64,000 nucleotides of DNA from AP-15 sp963777435 (lineage in GTDB: Bacteria; Pseudomonadota; Alphaproteobacteria; ATCC43930; CGMCC-115725): contig CAVZQT010000003.1 in the NCBI GenBank assembly GCA_963777435.1, forward strand, positions 744,001 through 808,000. The letters are read 5' to 3'. The notes under the pieces are model-generated. The model saw only the letters and a list, made by a program, of their open reading frames with translations, was not told the DNA's origin and did no database searches. The position numbers and the translations under genes were made by a program. Shown piece by piece: positions 36,461 through 45,854 of the stretch (positions within the stretch are counted from its first letter, which is position 1; the number at the start of each line of letters is the position of its first letter).

Positions 36461-36477
36461 ATTCGGTCCTCCCGTTG

Positions 36478-37186
36478 TCACACGAACGCGACATTAATAC
36501 GGCGGTTCTGGCGACCCTTGTTCTCGATTTTGGTGACCGCGACCTGGCCGATTTCGGCGAGGTTCGCGACGTGCGTGCCCGCCACAAGGCTGCAGATCGA
36601 CCCCGGCGATTTCCATCAGCCGCACCCTGCCGCTGCCGGTCGGCGGCTTGACCGACATCGTGCGTACGAGATCGGGCTGGGCCGCGAGTTCATCATCGCT
36701 GATCCACCGGGGCGCGACAGCGGAGCCCGCCGCGATCAGCTCGTTGAGGCGAGCGGTGATCGCCTCCTTGTCGAGGCTCGATCCCGGCACGTCGAAATCG
36801 AGCCGGCCGCGGCCATCGGCGACCTGCCCGCCGGTCACCGCCCCCGGCACCACCGCGCACAACAGGTGCAAGCAGGTGTGCATGCGCATCAGCCGGTGGC
36901 GGCGTTCCCAATCGATCTCGGCGGCCAGTTCGGCATCAGGTGACGGCAAGGTGATGCCGGAAGCCGGTACATGGATGACGTCGTCGGGGCCGTCACCCTT
37001 GATCGTGTCGACGATCGCGACCGTCTCACCCGAGGCCAAGCGCAGCACGCCGCTATCGCCCGGCTGCCCACCGCCCGTCGGATAAAAGACCGTACAGTCG
37101 AGGAGGATGCCGCGTCGGTCAACGCCAATAACCCGCGCCGCGCAGCTGCGCAGATAGCTATCGTCGCGAAACAAGAGTTCAGTCAT
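36478..37186 (-). CDS. Alanyl-tRNA editing protein, AlaX type (frameshift near the C-terminus)
   Basis: Free-standing homologue of the AlaRS editing domain, which deacylates Ser- or Gly-tRNA(Ala). Zinc-binding motifs: HTCLHLL (HxxxH) and CGG(T)H, plus the family N-terminus YLRSCAARVIGV and VFYPTGGGQPGDSG. After LQPCGG the frame breaks: one surplus C in the CCC at 36578-36580 (plus strand). Removing it gives CGGTHVANLAEIGQVAVTKI and an end NRRINVAFV at 36478, a normal AlaX of 235 residues. Start: ATG 37186 (MTELLFRDDS) or 37198 (MSQHMTEL); GGGAG is closer to the first choice's window. Confidence 0.9.
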
Positions 37187-37327
37187 GTGCTGCGACATCT
37201 CCCTTCAACCTGTCATCTCGGCGACGCCGGCACCTAAAGCAGAAACGACACAAACGTCGTTTCAGATCTGTCGGATTTCCCGATCCGCGCTTTCCCGGCG
37301 AACACTGGCACCAGCCGCTCTCGCCAC

Positions 37328-37352
37328 CGTCCCGGCGAAGGCCGAGACCCAC
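37328..37352 (+). repeat. REP-like unit on the 3' side of GIY-YIG gene 2
   Basis: Copy of the REP-like palindrome, slightly decayed (CCCGGCGAAGGCCGAGACCC). It is in the same orientation as the copy at 28691-28715 and lies 13 bases beyond the stop codon of the second GIY-YIG gene. Confidence 0.78.
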
Positions 37353-37365
37353 TATGCAGCCCGCA

Positions 37366-37657
37366 TCATGTCGATCGCGCAAAATCATAATAGCGGTCGA
37401 TCCAATCAGGATTGTCGGATTCGATCAGCCTGAATTTCCACGCGCGCTTCCACTCTTTAATCTGCTTCCCTCGACGGAAAGCCGCCTCCCAATCGTCGTG
37501 CAGCTCAAACCACACGAGCCGGTTAACTTTGTAGTTTCTAGTGAAACCGGGGATTACGCCGCTTTTGTGTTCCCAAATTCCGTCGCACGAGATCCGAACT
37601 GACGCCGACATAGAGAGTTCCGTGTAGTCTGCTCGCGGCTAAATAAACAAAAAACAT
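37366..37657 (-). pseudogene. Small GIY-YIG nuclease-domain protein, copy 2 (frameshifted)
   Basis: Second member of the same short GIY-YIG family, about 60% identical to copy 1 by eye: VYLAASRLHGTLYVGVSSDL, then IWEHKSGVIPGFTRNYKVNRLVWFEL and IKEWKRAWKFRLIESDNPDWIDRY. The frame breaks at 37578-37579 after LVRR; removing one base gives 96 residues. Independently, the RE element of copy 1 (TRERRIKGW) reads RRGKQIKEW here, so the candidate catalytic Glu is Gly, which suggests loss of nuclease activity. REP-like units flank it on both sides, as for copy 1. Confidence 0.82.
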
Positions 37658-37672
37658 CGTTGCAGCGCAAAG

Positions 37673-37699
37673 GTGGGTCCCGGCCTGCGCCGGGACGAC
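37673..37699 (-). repeat. REP-like unit on the 5' side of GIY-YIG gene 2
   Basis: Inverted copy relative to 37328-37352 (GTGGGTCCCGGCCTGCGCCG...), 15 bases upstream of the GIY-YIG start codon at 37657. With the opposite copy it brackets the nuclease gene as an inverted pair. Confidence 0.8.
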
Positions 37700-37720
37700 A
37701 ATCTTCAGGTACGGCACACC

Positions 37721-38725
37721 TCACGCCTCCAGCCAGCCGGGGGTGGGCAGGTTGCGTTCTCTTAGAAAAGCCGGGTTGAACAGCTTTGATAAATAGCGCG
37801 TCCCGGAATCGCAAAGGATCGTCACGATCGTATGGCCGGGGCCGAGCAGGCGTGCCAGCCGGATCGCGCCGCACACATTGATCCCGGTCGATCCGCCGAG
37901 CACCAGCCCCTCATGTTCGACCAGGCTGAACAATACCGGCAGCATTTCCTCGTCGGTGATCTGGAACTGGCCGTCCGGGGCAAAGCCTTCGAGGTTCTTG
38001 GTCTCGCGGTTGTTGCCGATGCCCTCGGTGATCGAATTGCCCTCGGGCTTGAACTCATGCCGCGCATACCAGCTGTAAATCCCCGACCCCATGCAGTCAG
38101 CCAGATAAATTTTGACATCCGGGTTGCGCTCGCGCAGTGCGATGCCGACCCCGGACAGAGTGCCGCCGGTGCCCACCGAGCAGGTGAAGCCATCGACTTT
38201 GCCGGCGGTCTGCTCCCAGATTTCCCGGCCGGTCGTTTCATAGTGACCGCGCCGGTTGGCGAGATTGTCGAATTGGTCGGCCCAAATCGCCCCTTGGGGT
38301 TCTTGCGCCGCGATCTCAGCCGCGAGCCGCTCGGAATAGCGCACATAATTGTTCGGGTTGGCATAGGGCACGGCGGGTACCAGCCGCAGATCGGCGCCGC
38401 ACAGCCGCAGCATGTCCTTCTTTTCCTGGCTCTGGGTCTCGGGCATGACGATGACGGTGCGGTAGCCGCGGGCGTTGCCGACCAATGCCAGGCCGATGCC
38501 GGTATTGCCGGCGGTGCCCTCGACGATGACCCCGCCGGGCCGCAGCAGCCCCCGCTCCTCGGCATCCATGATAATGTAGAGCGCCGCGCGATCCTTGACC
38601 GAGCCGCCGGGATTCAGAAATTCGGCCTTGCCGAGGATCGTACAGCCGGTCTCCTCCGAGGCCCGCCGCAGTTTGATCAGCGGCGTGTTGCCGACCGTAC
38701 CAACAAAGCCGTCGCGGATCTGCAT
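37721..38725 (-). CDS. cysK: Cysteine synthase A-type PLP enzyme
   Basis: O-acetylserine sulfhydrylase making cysteine from O-acetylserine and sulfide. 334 residues from ATG 38725 (GGAG upstream). Motifs: GNTPLIKLRRASEETG, the PLP lysine in NPGGSVKDRAALYI, the substrate loop VEGTAGNTGIGLALVG, QFDNLANRRGHYETTGREIW, and the PLP-phosphate loop SVGTGGTLSGVGIALRE. The C-terminus extends slightly beyond plain CysK (SLVEHEGLVLGGSTGINVCGAIRLA), resembling the CysK subgroup common in Alphaproteobacteria. A cystathionine beta-synthase-like role is possible. Confidence 0.93.
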   Translation of the reverse strand: MQIRDGFVGTVGNTPLIKLRRASEETGCTILGKAEFLNPGGSVKDRAALYIIMDAEERGLLRPGGVIVEGTAGNTGIGLALVGNARGYRTVIVMPETQSQEKKDMLRLCGADLRLVPAVPYANPNNYVRYSERLAAEIAAQEPQGAIWADQFDNLANRRGHYETTGREIWEQTAGKVDGFTCSVGTGGTLSGVGIALRERNPDVKIYLADCMGSGIYSWYARHEFKPEGNSITEGIGNNRETKNLEGFAPDGQFQITDEEMLPVLFSLVEHEGLVLGGSTGINVCGAIRLARLLGPGHTIVTILCDSGTRYLSKLFNPAFLRERNLPTPGWLEA

Positions 38726-38760
38726 TGGTTTTCTCCATTCGCCCGCGTTTGCATTGGGGA

Positions 38761-38973
38761 CTATCGGGCCCGGCCCGAGCAGACGCAAGCAAAGCAAACG
38801 GCGCAAGCGCGCCCTATTGTCGGCGGGCAGATCGGGGTCGCGTCGCCGACAAGCCCAATATCAAAATCAGGTGCAACCGCTGCTGTCAGTACTCGTTCGA
38901 GCGGTTCGCTCCAGCCGGCATGGCCTTCGACAAAGTATATCAAGAGACATGCATCGAAGTAGATCAGTCCCAT
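38761..38973 (-). pseudogene. Truncated VapC-type PIN-domain toxin
   Basis: 70 residues starting MGLIYFDACLLIYFVEGHAGW, the N-terminus of a PIN ribonuclease with the first acidic residue (D7). Full PIN toxins are ~130 residues. After DFDIGL the similarity ends in unrelated residues (PPTIGRACAVCFACVCSG) and no frame restores the missing half with its remaining acidic residues. The start overlaps the antitoxin stop by 10 bases, the standard toxin-antitoxin arrangement. A deletion that fused it to the cysK upstream region is the likely cause. Confidence 0.78.
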
Positions 38974-39230
38974 AACTGCCGCTCTTGCTCGATCGCAGCA
39001 TCGATTTCTTCCGCCGAGCGTCGCGCATACGCGGGAAGCGGATGGGCCTTCAACCATCCCAGAATAGCTTCGGCGGTGCCGCTGTTCGACGCCGCAGTTT
39101 TTTCGGGTCGCGCCGGGATGAGCCGTGCGACTGGCGCGCCGCGATTGGCAATGACCACGTCTTCTCCCGCCTGCGCCGCCCTGATCAATTGCGACAACCG
39201 GTTCTTTGCTTCCAGAACATTGACCTGCAT
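38964..39230 (-). CDS. Phd/YefM-family antitoxin
   Basis: 88-residue prevent-host-death-type antitoxin: MQVNVLEAKNRLSQLIRAAQAGEDVVIANRGAPVARLIP is the DNA-binding N-terminal domain, followed by a toxin-neutralising tail ending AEEIDAAIEQERQLWD. Such proteins also repress their own promoter. Its toxin partner, overlapping by 10 bases, is truncated, so this antitoxin is probably a relic or solitary regulator. The 227 bases between it and dnaE show no gene. Confidence 0.9.
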   Translation of the reverse strand: MQVNVLEAKNRLSQLIRAAQAGEDVVIANRGAPVARLIPARPEKTAASNSGTAEAILGWLKAHPLPAYARRSAEEIDAAIEQERQLWD

Positions 39231-39457
39231 CGGCGCTTCTTCCTCGACCTCCTGGACATGATAGCCATGTTAGCCAGACTTATTCAGGACGCTTTCCGAA
39301 TCATTGCGCAGCGGTCTAGCGCGCACACGTCACAATTCGCGGCCGCGAGGCGAAGGGCGAAGCGCTTAAACGATTGAATCCATGGGACAGGAGGTCAGTC
39401 GTTCGTCGCCGGCTCACGATTCATGCAAGGGGCGATCTAGCCGTGTAATGGTGGGGT

Positions 39458-42400
39458 ATGGCACTGGCTGACTTTGTTCATCTGCGGGTTCACTCAGCTT
39501 ATTCCCTGTCATCGGGCGCGATCACGATCAAGGAGCTGGTCGCGCGCTCGAAGGCGGAGCGCATGCCGGCGGTGGCGATCACCGATAGCGGCAATCTGTT
39601 CGGCGCGCTCGAATTCGCGACGAGCTGTGCCGCCGCGGGCGTGCAGCCGATCATCGGCTGCGAGTTGGCGCTTGCGCGCGACGCCGGCAACCGAGGTAAT
39701 GGCGCGCTGATCCGACCGCTGATGGAGCCCGACCGGCTGGTCGTACTGGTTCAGAGCGAGACCGGATATCGCAATCTCTTGGCTCTCGTCAGCAATGCCT
39801 TTCTCGACAGTGACGGCGCCTCGGAAGCGACCATAACGATCGCGGATCTCTCTCGGCGCAGCAATGGCCTGATTTGCCTGGCTGGCGGCGCCAAGGGGCC
39901 AGTCGGGCGACTTCTTGCCGAAGGACAGAGCGATGCTGCCGAAGCGATCTTGGGCGAGCTGCAAACGGCGTTTCCCGGCCGGCTTTACATCGAGCTGATG
40001 CGCCATGGCCGCAACGAGGAGGCGCGCAGCGAGCCCGGCCTGATCGATCTCGCCTATCGCTACGATCTTCCCCTCGTTGCGACCAACGACGCCTATTTTC
40101 CGGACCGCGATTTTTACGAGGCGCATGATGCCCTCTTATGCATCGCGCAGGGCAAGGCGGTCGCCGACAACGACCGCAAACGGCTGACGCAATCGCACTA
40201 TTTCCGGCCAGCGGCCGAGATGCGCGAGGTCTTCGCCGATCTGCCGGAGGCCTGCGACAACACCCTGGTGATTGCCCGACGCTGTGCTTTTATCCCGCGG
40301 CCGCGCCAGCCGATCTTGCCGGCCTTCCCGACGGCCGAAAGCGAGGACGAAGAGACGGCGTTGCGCCGCGCCGCGTCAGCCGGTCTCAACGCGCGCCTCG
40401 CCCCGCTCGGGATCGACGAGGCGGAGGTACGGCCCTATCGCGAAAGGCTCGAATACGAGCTCGGCACGATTATCCAGATGGGGTTCGCCGGCTATTTCCT
40501 GATCGTTGCCGACTTTATCCAATGGGCCAAGCGCGAGGGGATCCCTGTCGGCCCGGGGCGCGGCTCGGGCGCCGGTTCGGTCGTCGCCTGGGCCTTGACC
40601 ATCACCGATCTCGACCCGCTGCGCTTTGGTCTGTTGTTTGAGCGCTTTCTCAACCCCGAGCGCGTGTCGATGCCGGATTTCGACATCGATTTCTGCCAGG
40701 ACCGCCGCGACGAGGTGATCCGCTACGTTCAGCAGAAATACGGCCGCGACCGGGTTGCGCAGATCATCACCTTTGGAAAATTGCAGGCGCGCGCGGTGTT
40801 GCGCGATGTCGGCCGGGTTCTGGCGATGCCCTATGGCCAGATCGATCGGCTGTGCAAACTGGTCCCAAACAATCCGGCGCACCCCGTCACGCTGGAAAAG
40901 GCGATTGCCGGTGAGCCCGCTTTGCAGCAAGCGCGCGACAGCGATGAAGCGGTCGCGCGGTTAATTCAGATCTCATTGAAGCTGGAGGGGCTTTACCGTC
41001 ACGCCTCGACGCATGCCGCGGGCGTCGTGATCGGCGACCGGCCGCTGATCGAGCTGGTGCCGCTCTATCGCGACCCGCGCTCCGACATACCGGCGACCCA
41101 GTTCAATATGAAGTGGGTCGAGCTTGCCGGTCTCGTCAAATTCGATTTTCTCGGGCTCAAGACCCTGACCGTGCTGGCGCGGTGCCTCGAATTGTTGGAA
41201 GCACGGGGGATCGCACTCGATCTCGCCAATTTGCCGCTCGACGATCGCCCGACTTTCGAGCTGTTGAGCGCCGGCGACACGGTCGGCGTGTTCCAGGTCG
41301 AAGGTGCGGGTGTGCGCGACATGCTGAGACGGCTGCGCCCGGACCGCTTCGAGGACATCATCGCGGCCAACGCGCTCTACCGGCCGGGCCCGATGGAAAA
41401 CATTCCGCGTTATATCGCGGTGAAGCACGGCGAGGAGGCGCCCGATTACCTACACCCGGCGCTCGAGCCGATCCTCGCCGCAACCTATGGCGTCATGACC
41501 TACCAGGAGCAGGTCATGCAGATCGCCCAGGTATTGGCCGGCTACACACTTGGCGGTGCTGATTTGCTGCGCCGCGCGATGGGCAAGAAGATCCAGTCGG
41601 AGATGGACGCGCAACGCCAGCAATTCGTTGACGGAGCCGTGGCCCGCGGTGTTGAGAAGGACCGGGCCGAGCTGATCTTTGATCAGATGGCAAAATTTGC
41701 CGGCTATGGTTTCAACAAGCCGCATGCCGCAGCCTACGCGTTGATCACCTACCAGACCGCCTATCTGAAGGCGAATTATCCGGTCGAGTTTCTCGCTGCA
41801 TCGATGACGCTCGACCAAGGCAATACCGATAAGCTGCACCATTTCCGCCAGGAACTGGACCGGCTCGGCATCCGGCTGTTGCCGCCCGACATCAACCGCT
41901 CGCAGCCGACTTTCTCGGTCGAAGTCGATCGCAAGAGCGGCAAACCGGCGATCCGCTATGCACTGGCCGCGGTTAAAGGCGTCGGCGAGCAGGCGATGGT
42001 CGAACTCGTGAGCGAGCGCGACCGCAACGGCCGATTCAAGGATCTGGCTGATTTCGCATTTCGTCTCGACGCCAAGAGTTTTAACCGCCGCCAATTCGAA
42101 AGCCTCGCCCGCGCCGGCGCGTTTGATGCGATCAACCCCAACCGGGCCCAGACCGTGGCCGCGACCGAAGTGCTGTTGCGCCACGCCAGCCGTGCCGCCG
42201 AGGATCGCGAAACCAGGCAGGAGAGCCTATTCGGCGCAATCGACCCGGCCTTCGCAGCAAGGCCCTCCTTGCCGCTCGTCGATGACTGGCCGGCGGTCGA
42301 GAAACTACAGCAGGAATTCGCGGCGATCGGCTTTTACCTATCGAGCCATCCGCTCGACGCCTACGGCAAGAGCCTCGAACGCGCCGGGATTCTGCGCTGG

Positions 42401-42916
42401 GCTGATCTACCTGCGGCACTGGCGGCGAACGCCGCGACCCGTTTCCGGCTCGCCGGCATTGTCGTCGGGCGCAAGGAACGCACCTCGGCGCGCGGCAATC
42501 GCTTTGCTTTTGTTCAGATGTCGGACCCGAGCGGGGTCTATGAGGTGACCCTGTTTGCCGAGATGCTGCGCGAAGCCCGCGCCCTGTTCGAGTCGGGCCA
42601 GCCGGTTGTCGTGACCGTGGACGTGCGCAGCGAGGAAGACAATTTGCGGCTGTCAGCACAAAAGATCGAGCCGCTCGACGATGTCGTCGCCCATGCCGCG
42701 GCCGGGCTGCGGGTGTTTTTAGGCGAAGAGCGCGCCCTCTCTCACCTGAAGAATCTGTTCGCCCGCGACACCGGCGGGCGCGGTCGGGTGACGGTCGTGC
42801 TCGACCTCGATGACAGCGAGGTCGAGATTGCGATCCCCGGCGGGTTCCGCGTCGATCCCAGGATGCGCGCTGCGGTCAAATCCCTCCCCGGCGTCGTCGA
42901 CGTTCACGACATCTAG
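39458..42916 (+). CDS. dnaE: DNA polymerase III subunit alpha
   Basis: Replicative polymerase, 1152 residues, complete. N-terminal PHP domain (VHLRVHSAYSLSSGAITIKELV, AITDSGNLFGALEF); polymerase palm with GPGRGSGAGSVVAWAL and the catalytic Asp cluster PDFDIDFCQDRRDEV (about 406-420); fingers with ALYRPGPMENIPRYI and MTYQEQVMQIAQVLAGYTLG, GYGFNKPHAAAYALITYQTAY; C-terminal OB-fold (FRLAGIVVGRKERTSARGNRFAFVQMSD, about 995-1022) and tau-binding region. The DnaE1 type is expected to be the essential copy. Confidence 0.98.
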   Translation: MALADFVHLRVHSAYSLSSGAITIKELVARSKAERMPAVAITDSGNLFGALEFATSCAAAGVQPIIGCELALARDAGNRGNGALIRPLMEPDRLVVLVQSETGYRNLLALVSNAFLDSDGASEATITIADLSRRSNGLICLAGGAKGPVGRLLAEGQSDAAEAILGELQTAFPGRLYIELMRHGRNEEARSEPGLIDLAYRYDLPLVATNDAYFPDRDFYEAHDALLCIAQGKAVADNDRKRLTQSHYFRPAAEMREVFADLPEACDNTLVIARRCAFIPRPRQPILPAFPTAESEDEETALRRAASAGLNARLAPLGIDEAEVRPYRERLEYELGTIIQMGFAGYFLIVADFIQWAKREGIPVGPGRGSGAGSVVAWALTITDLDPLRFGLLFERFLNPERVSMPDFDIDFCQDRRDEVIRYVQQKYGRDRVAQIITFGKLQARAVLRDVGRVLAMPYGQIDRLCKLVPNNPAHPVTLEKAIAGEPALQQARDSDEAVARLIQISLKLEGLYRHASTHAAGVVIGDRPLIELVPLYRDPRSDIPATQFNMKWVELAGLVKFDFLGLKTLTVLARCLELLEARGIALDLANLPLDDRPTFELLSAGDTVGVFQVEGAGVRDMLRRLRPDRFEDIIAANALYRPGPMENIPRYIAVKHGEEAPDYLHPALEPILAATYGVMTYQEQVMQIAQVLAGYTLGGADLLRRAMGKKIQSEMDAQRQQFVDGAVARGVEKDRAELIFDQMAKFAGYGFNKPHAAAYALITYQTAYLKANYPVEFLAASMTLDQGNTDKLHHFRQELDRLGIRLLPPDINRSQPTFSVEVDRKSGKPAIRYALAAVKGVGEQAMVELVSERDRNGRFKDLADFAFRLDAKSFNRRQFESLARAGAFDAINPNRAQTVAATEVLLRHASRAAEDRETRQESLFGAIDPAFAARPSLPLVDDWPAVEKLQQEFAAIGFYLSSHPLDAYGKSLERAGILRWADLPAALAANAATRFRLAGIVVGRKERTSARGNRFAFVQMSDPSGVYEVTLFAEMLREARALFESGQPVVVTVDVRSEEDNLRLSAQKIEPLDDVVAHAAAGLRVFLGEERALSHLKNLFARDTGGRGRVTVVLDLDDSEVEIAIPGGFRVDPRMRAAVKSLPGVVDVHDI

Positions 42917-43115
42917 AGGCATCAACTCTCGATGGGTACCTTGGCGAGCGGGGCACTCTTGTCAAATAGCCCTAGAGAACGTAAGTAATTAGCGTTCGTA
43001 ACCCTCACGCAGGTTTGCGGCGTTTGCCATTGGGCGAAGCGCCGCTCCGGTGTCGGCGCTCTCGTTCGGGAGGCCGATTTCTCCCTGCGGCGGTCAAACC
43101 GGAAAAGGAATTGAG

Positions 43116-43952
43116 ATGCTACCTACCTATACGATGCGCCAGCTATTGGAAGCCGGCGTCCATTTCGGCCACCATACCCGGCGCTGGAACCCAAAGATGC
43201 AGCCTTACATCTTTGGCGCTCGCAACGGCATTCACATCATCGACCTGGAACAGACTGTGCCCATGCTGCATCAAGGGTTGCAGGCGATCCGCGACGCAGT
43301 TGCCGGCGGTGGCCGGGTATTGCTCGTCGGCACGAAGCGTCAGGCGCAGGAGCCGGTCGCCGACGCGGCCAAGCGCTGCGGCCAGTATTACGTCAACTAC
43401 CGCTGGCTTGGCGGCATGCTGACCAATTTCAAGACGATCTCGCTGTCGATCCGCCGCTTGCGCGAATTGGACGAGCGCATCACCACCGAGCAGACCGGAT
43501 TGACCAAGCGCGAACTGTTGGAATTGACACGCGACCGTGACAAGCTCGAGCGGGCGCTCGGCGGGATCAAGGAGATGGGCGGCCTGCCCGACATCCTGTT
43601 CGTGATCGACACTAACAAGGAGGCGATCGCGGTTGCCGAGGCCAACACCTTGCGCATTCCGGTCGTGGCGATCCTCGATTCAAATTCCTCGCCCGACGGG
43701 ATCGCTTATCCGATCCCGGGCAATGACGACGCGATGCGCGCGATCCATATGTATTGCGATTTGGTCGCGAACTCGGTGCTTGACGGGCTACAGGCCGAGC
43801 TGGCGGCGTCGGGCGTCGACATTGGTGCGCGCGCCGAAGCTCCGGTCGAGGATCTGCCCGAAGAAGCAGGCGATGAACTTGCCGTAGAGCCTGGCGCAGA
43901 CGGGACGGCCGCGCCACCCGTGGAAGACGCACCGGCTGTGGCGCACGCCTGA
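43116..43952 (+). CDS. rpsB: 30S ribosomal protein S2
   Basis: 278-residue small-subunit protein. It starts MLPTYTMRQLLEAGVHFGHH and contains TRRWNPKMQPYIFGARNGIHIIDLEQT, QYYVNYRWLGGMLTNFKTI and DSNSSPDGIAYPIPGNDDAMRAI. An acidic Ala/Pro/Glu-rich tail (about 240-278) is typical of alphaproteobacterial S2. ATG 43116 has AAGGAA upstream. The ~200-base leader after dnaE (42917-43115) contains short inverted repeats (for example GGCGAAGCGCC) and may hold an autoregulatory structure, but I cannot define one. Confidence 0.98.
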   Translation: MLPTYTMRQLLEAGVHFGHHTRRWNPKMQPYIFGARNGIHIIDLEQTVPMLHQGLQAIRDAVAGGGRVLLVGTKRQAQEPVADAAKRCGQYYVNYRWLGGMLTNFKTISLSIRRLRELDERITTEQTGLTKRELLELTRDRDKLERALGGIKEMGGLPDILFVIDTNKEAIAVAEANTLRIPVVAILDSNSSPDGIAYPIPGNDDAMRAIHMYCDLVANSVLDGLQAELAASGVDIGARAEAPVEDLPEEAGDELAVEPGADGTAAPPVEDAPAVAHA

Positions 43953-44036
43953 GCCGTGCGCCGCGACACGGCACGCACCGAAATCGGCTGGCGCTCTGCC
44001 CCGAGCGGAGCGCGCTAGAGAAGAGGATGGAAGATA

Positions 44037-44968
44037 ATGCCCGAAGTGACCGCGGCGCTGGTCAAAGAGCTGCGCGAGAAGACCGGCGCCGGCATGATGG
44101 ATTGCAAGCGAGCGCTTGGCGACAGCAATGGCGACATTGAAGCCGCTGTCGACTGGCTGCGCAAAAAGGGACTGTCGGCCGCGGCTAAGAAGGCCGGCCG
44201 GGTTGCTGCCGAAGGGTTGATCGGCGTCGCTACTCGCGACACCGCCGGCGCTCTCGTCGAGGTCAATTCCGAGACCGATTTCGTCGCCCGCAACGAGGCA
44301 TTTCAGAGCTTTGTTCGTACTGTCACCGAGCTGGCGGTTAAGGGCGACGGCGAACTCGAAACTTTGGTCAAGACGCCTTATCCCGAGACCGGTCGCAATG
44401 TCGAAGAAGAGCTGACCCATCTGATCGCGACAATCGGCGAGAACCTGGTTCTGCGCCGATCGGCCCGGCTTGCGGTCGGCCAGGGCGGCGTGTTTTCCTA
44501 CATGCACAACGCGCTCGGCCCGGGGCTCGGCAAGATCGGCGTGATCGTGGCGCTCGAATCCGCGGCGTCACATAGCGCACTCGCCGATCTCGGTCGGCAG
44601 CTGGCGATGCACGTCGCCGCGGCGAGCCCGCTCTATCTCGACATCGCCTCGGTGCCGCCGGCCGCACTCGAGCGCGAACGCGGCGTGTTGCGCGAGCAGG
44701 CCCGCACCACGGCAAATCGGGCGACATCGTCGAGCGGATGGTCGAGGGCAGGCTGCGCAAGTTCTACGAAGAGTTCGTGCTGCTCGAGCAGATCTTTGTT
44801 GTCGATCAGGAAACCCGCGTCGCGAAAGTGGTCGAGAATGCGGCCAAAGCGGCGGGCGCTCCGATCGCCGTCACTGGCTTCGCCCGCTTTGCGCTGGGTG
44901 AGGGCATCGAGCGCAGCCGCACCGATTTCGCGGCAGAGGTCGCTGCGGCCGCCCAGGTCACCCACTGA
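44037..44968 (+). CDS. tsf: Elongation factor Ts (one-base frameshift)
   Basis: Guanine-nucleotide exchange factor for EF-Tu. N-terminal UBA-like region VTAALVKELREKTGAGMMDCKRAL, then SETDFVARNEAFQSF and the dimerisation domain. The frame breaks near 44713 after LREQARTT; adding one G gives GKSGDIVERMVEGRLRKFYEEFVLLEQ and an end at 44968, for a 310-residue protein. The only gene besides one site in trpE(G) where a base is missing rather than extra. Cotranscribed with rpsB. Confidence 0.94.
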
Positions 44969-45107
44969 GCGATGAGCCGCTGATACCGCCGGCCGCGCGA
45001 CAGAGGTTTGCACCAGGACGGGCTTCGACGCGACAGCGCGGCCGATTTGGGTTAAAGTCGTGATCGCGCTCAATGTCGGCGCGCATCAGCAAATGGATGT
45101 GGGCGAT

Positions 45108-45834
45108 ATGGCTGCCGATCTCAGGTATCGCCGCGTTCTATTAAAGCTCTCGGGCGAGGCGCTGATGGGATCGCGCGAAGGCGGTCTCGACCCCGAGTTC
45201 GTCGCCCACATCGCCGAATGAAATTCAAGCCGTTCACGCGCTTGGCGTCGAGATCTGCCTCGTGATCGGCGGCGGCAATATCTTTCGCGGCGTTTCGGGC
45301 GCTGCGGCGGGAATGGAGCGCGCCTCGGCCGATTACATGGGAATGCTGGCGACAGTGATAAATTCGCTCGCCATGCAGAATGCGCTCGAGCAATGCGGAA
45401 TCGCGACTCGGGTGCAGTCGGCGATTTCGATGCAGGCGGTTTGCGAACCCTACATTCGCCGCCGCGCCTTGCGTCACCTCGAAAAAAAGCGGTTGGTGAT
45501 TTTCGCCGCCGGTACCGGCAACCCGTTTTTTACGACCGATACCGCGGCGGCTTTACGCGCCTCGGAGATGGGTTGCGATGCGTTGATCAAGGCGACCAAA
45601 GTAGACGGCGTCTACGATGCCGACCCCCATCGCGTGCCAAATGCTGTCCGTTTCGACCGGCTGGATTATCGCGAGGTGCTAGCGCGCGATCTGCAGGTCA
45701 TGGACGCTTCGGCGATCTCCCTCGCTCGCGAAAACCATATCCCTATCTTGGTGTTCTCGATTTTTGAGAATGGCGGGTTCCTGCGGCTCGTGCATGGCGA
45801 GGGGCGTTACACGATCATCGACCGAGAAGGTTAG
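45108..45834 (+). CDS. pyrH: UMP kinase (one-base frameshift)
   Basis: Phosphorylates UMP to UDP. RYRRVLLKLSGEALMGS is the N-terminal phosphate-binding segment. After VAHIAE an extra T at 45219 shifts the frame; without it the protein continues EIQAVHALGVEICLVIGGGNIFRGV and through GTGNPFFTTDTAAALRASEMGCD and TKVDGVYDADP, giving 241 residues. Start ATG 45108; an in-frame ATG at 45093 is an alternative. Position between tsf and frr is conserved across bacteria. Confidence 0.94.
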
Positions 45835-45854
45835 TCATCGACGGGAGTGAGACC

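Noticed and set aside
28691..37699. Repeated palindromes considered as a CRISPR array
   Set aside because: Copies are scattered over many kilobases, not regularly spaced, and no cas gene is present.
37832..38962. 376-codon plus-strand frame opposite cysK
   Set aside because: Antisense shadow; cysK on the minus strand has complete PLP motifs.
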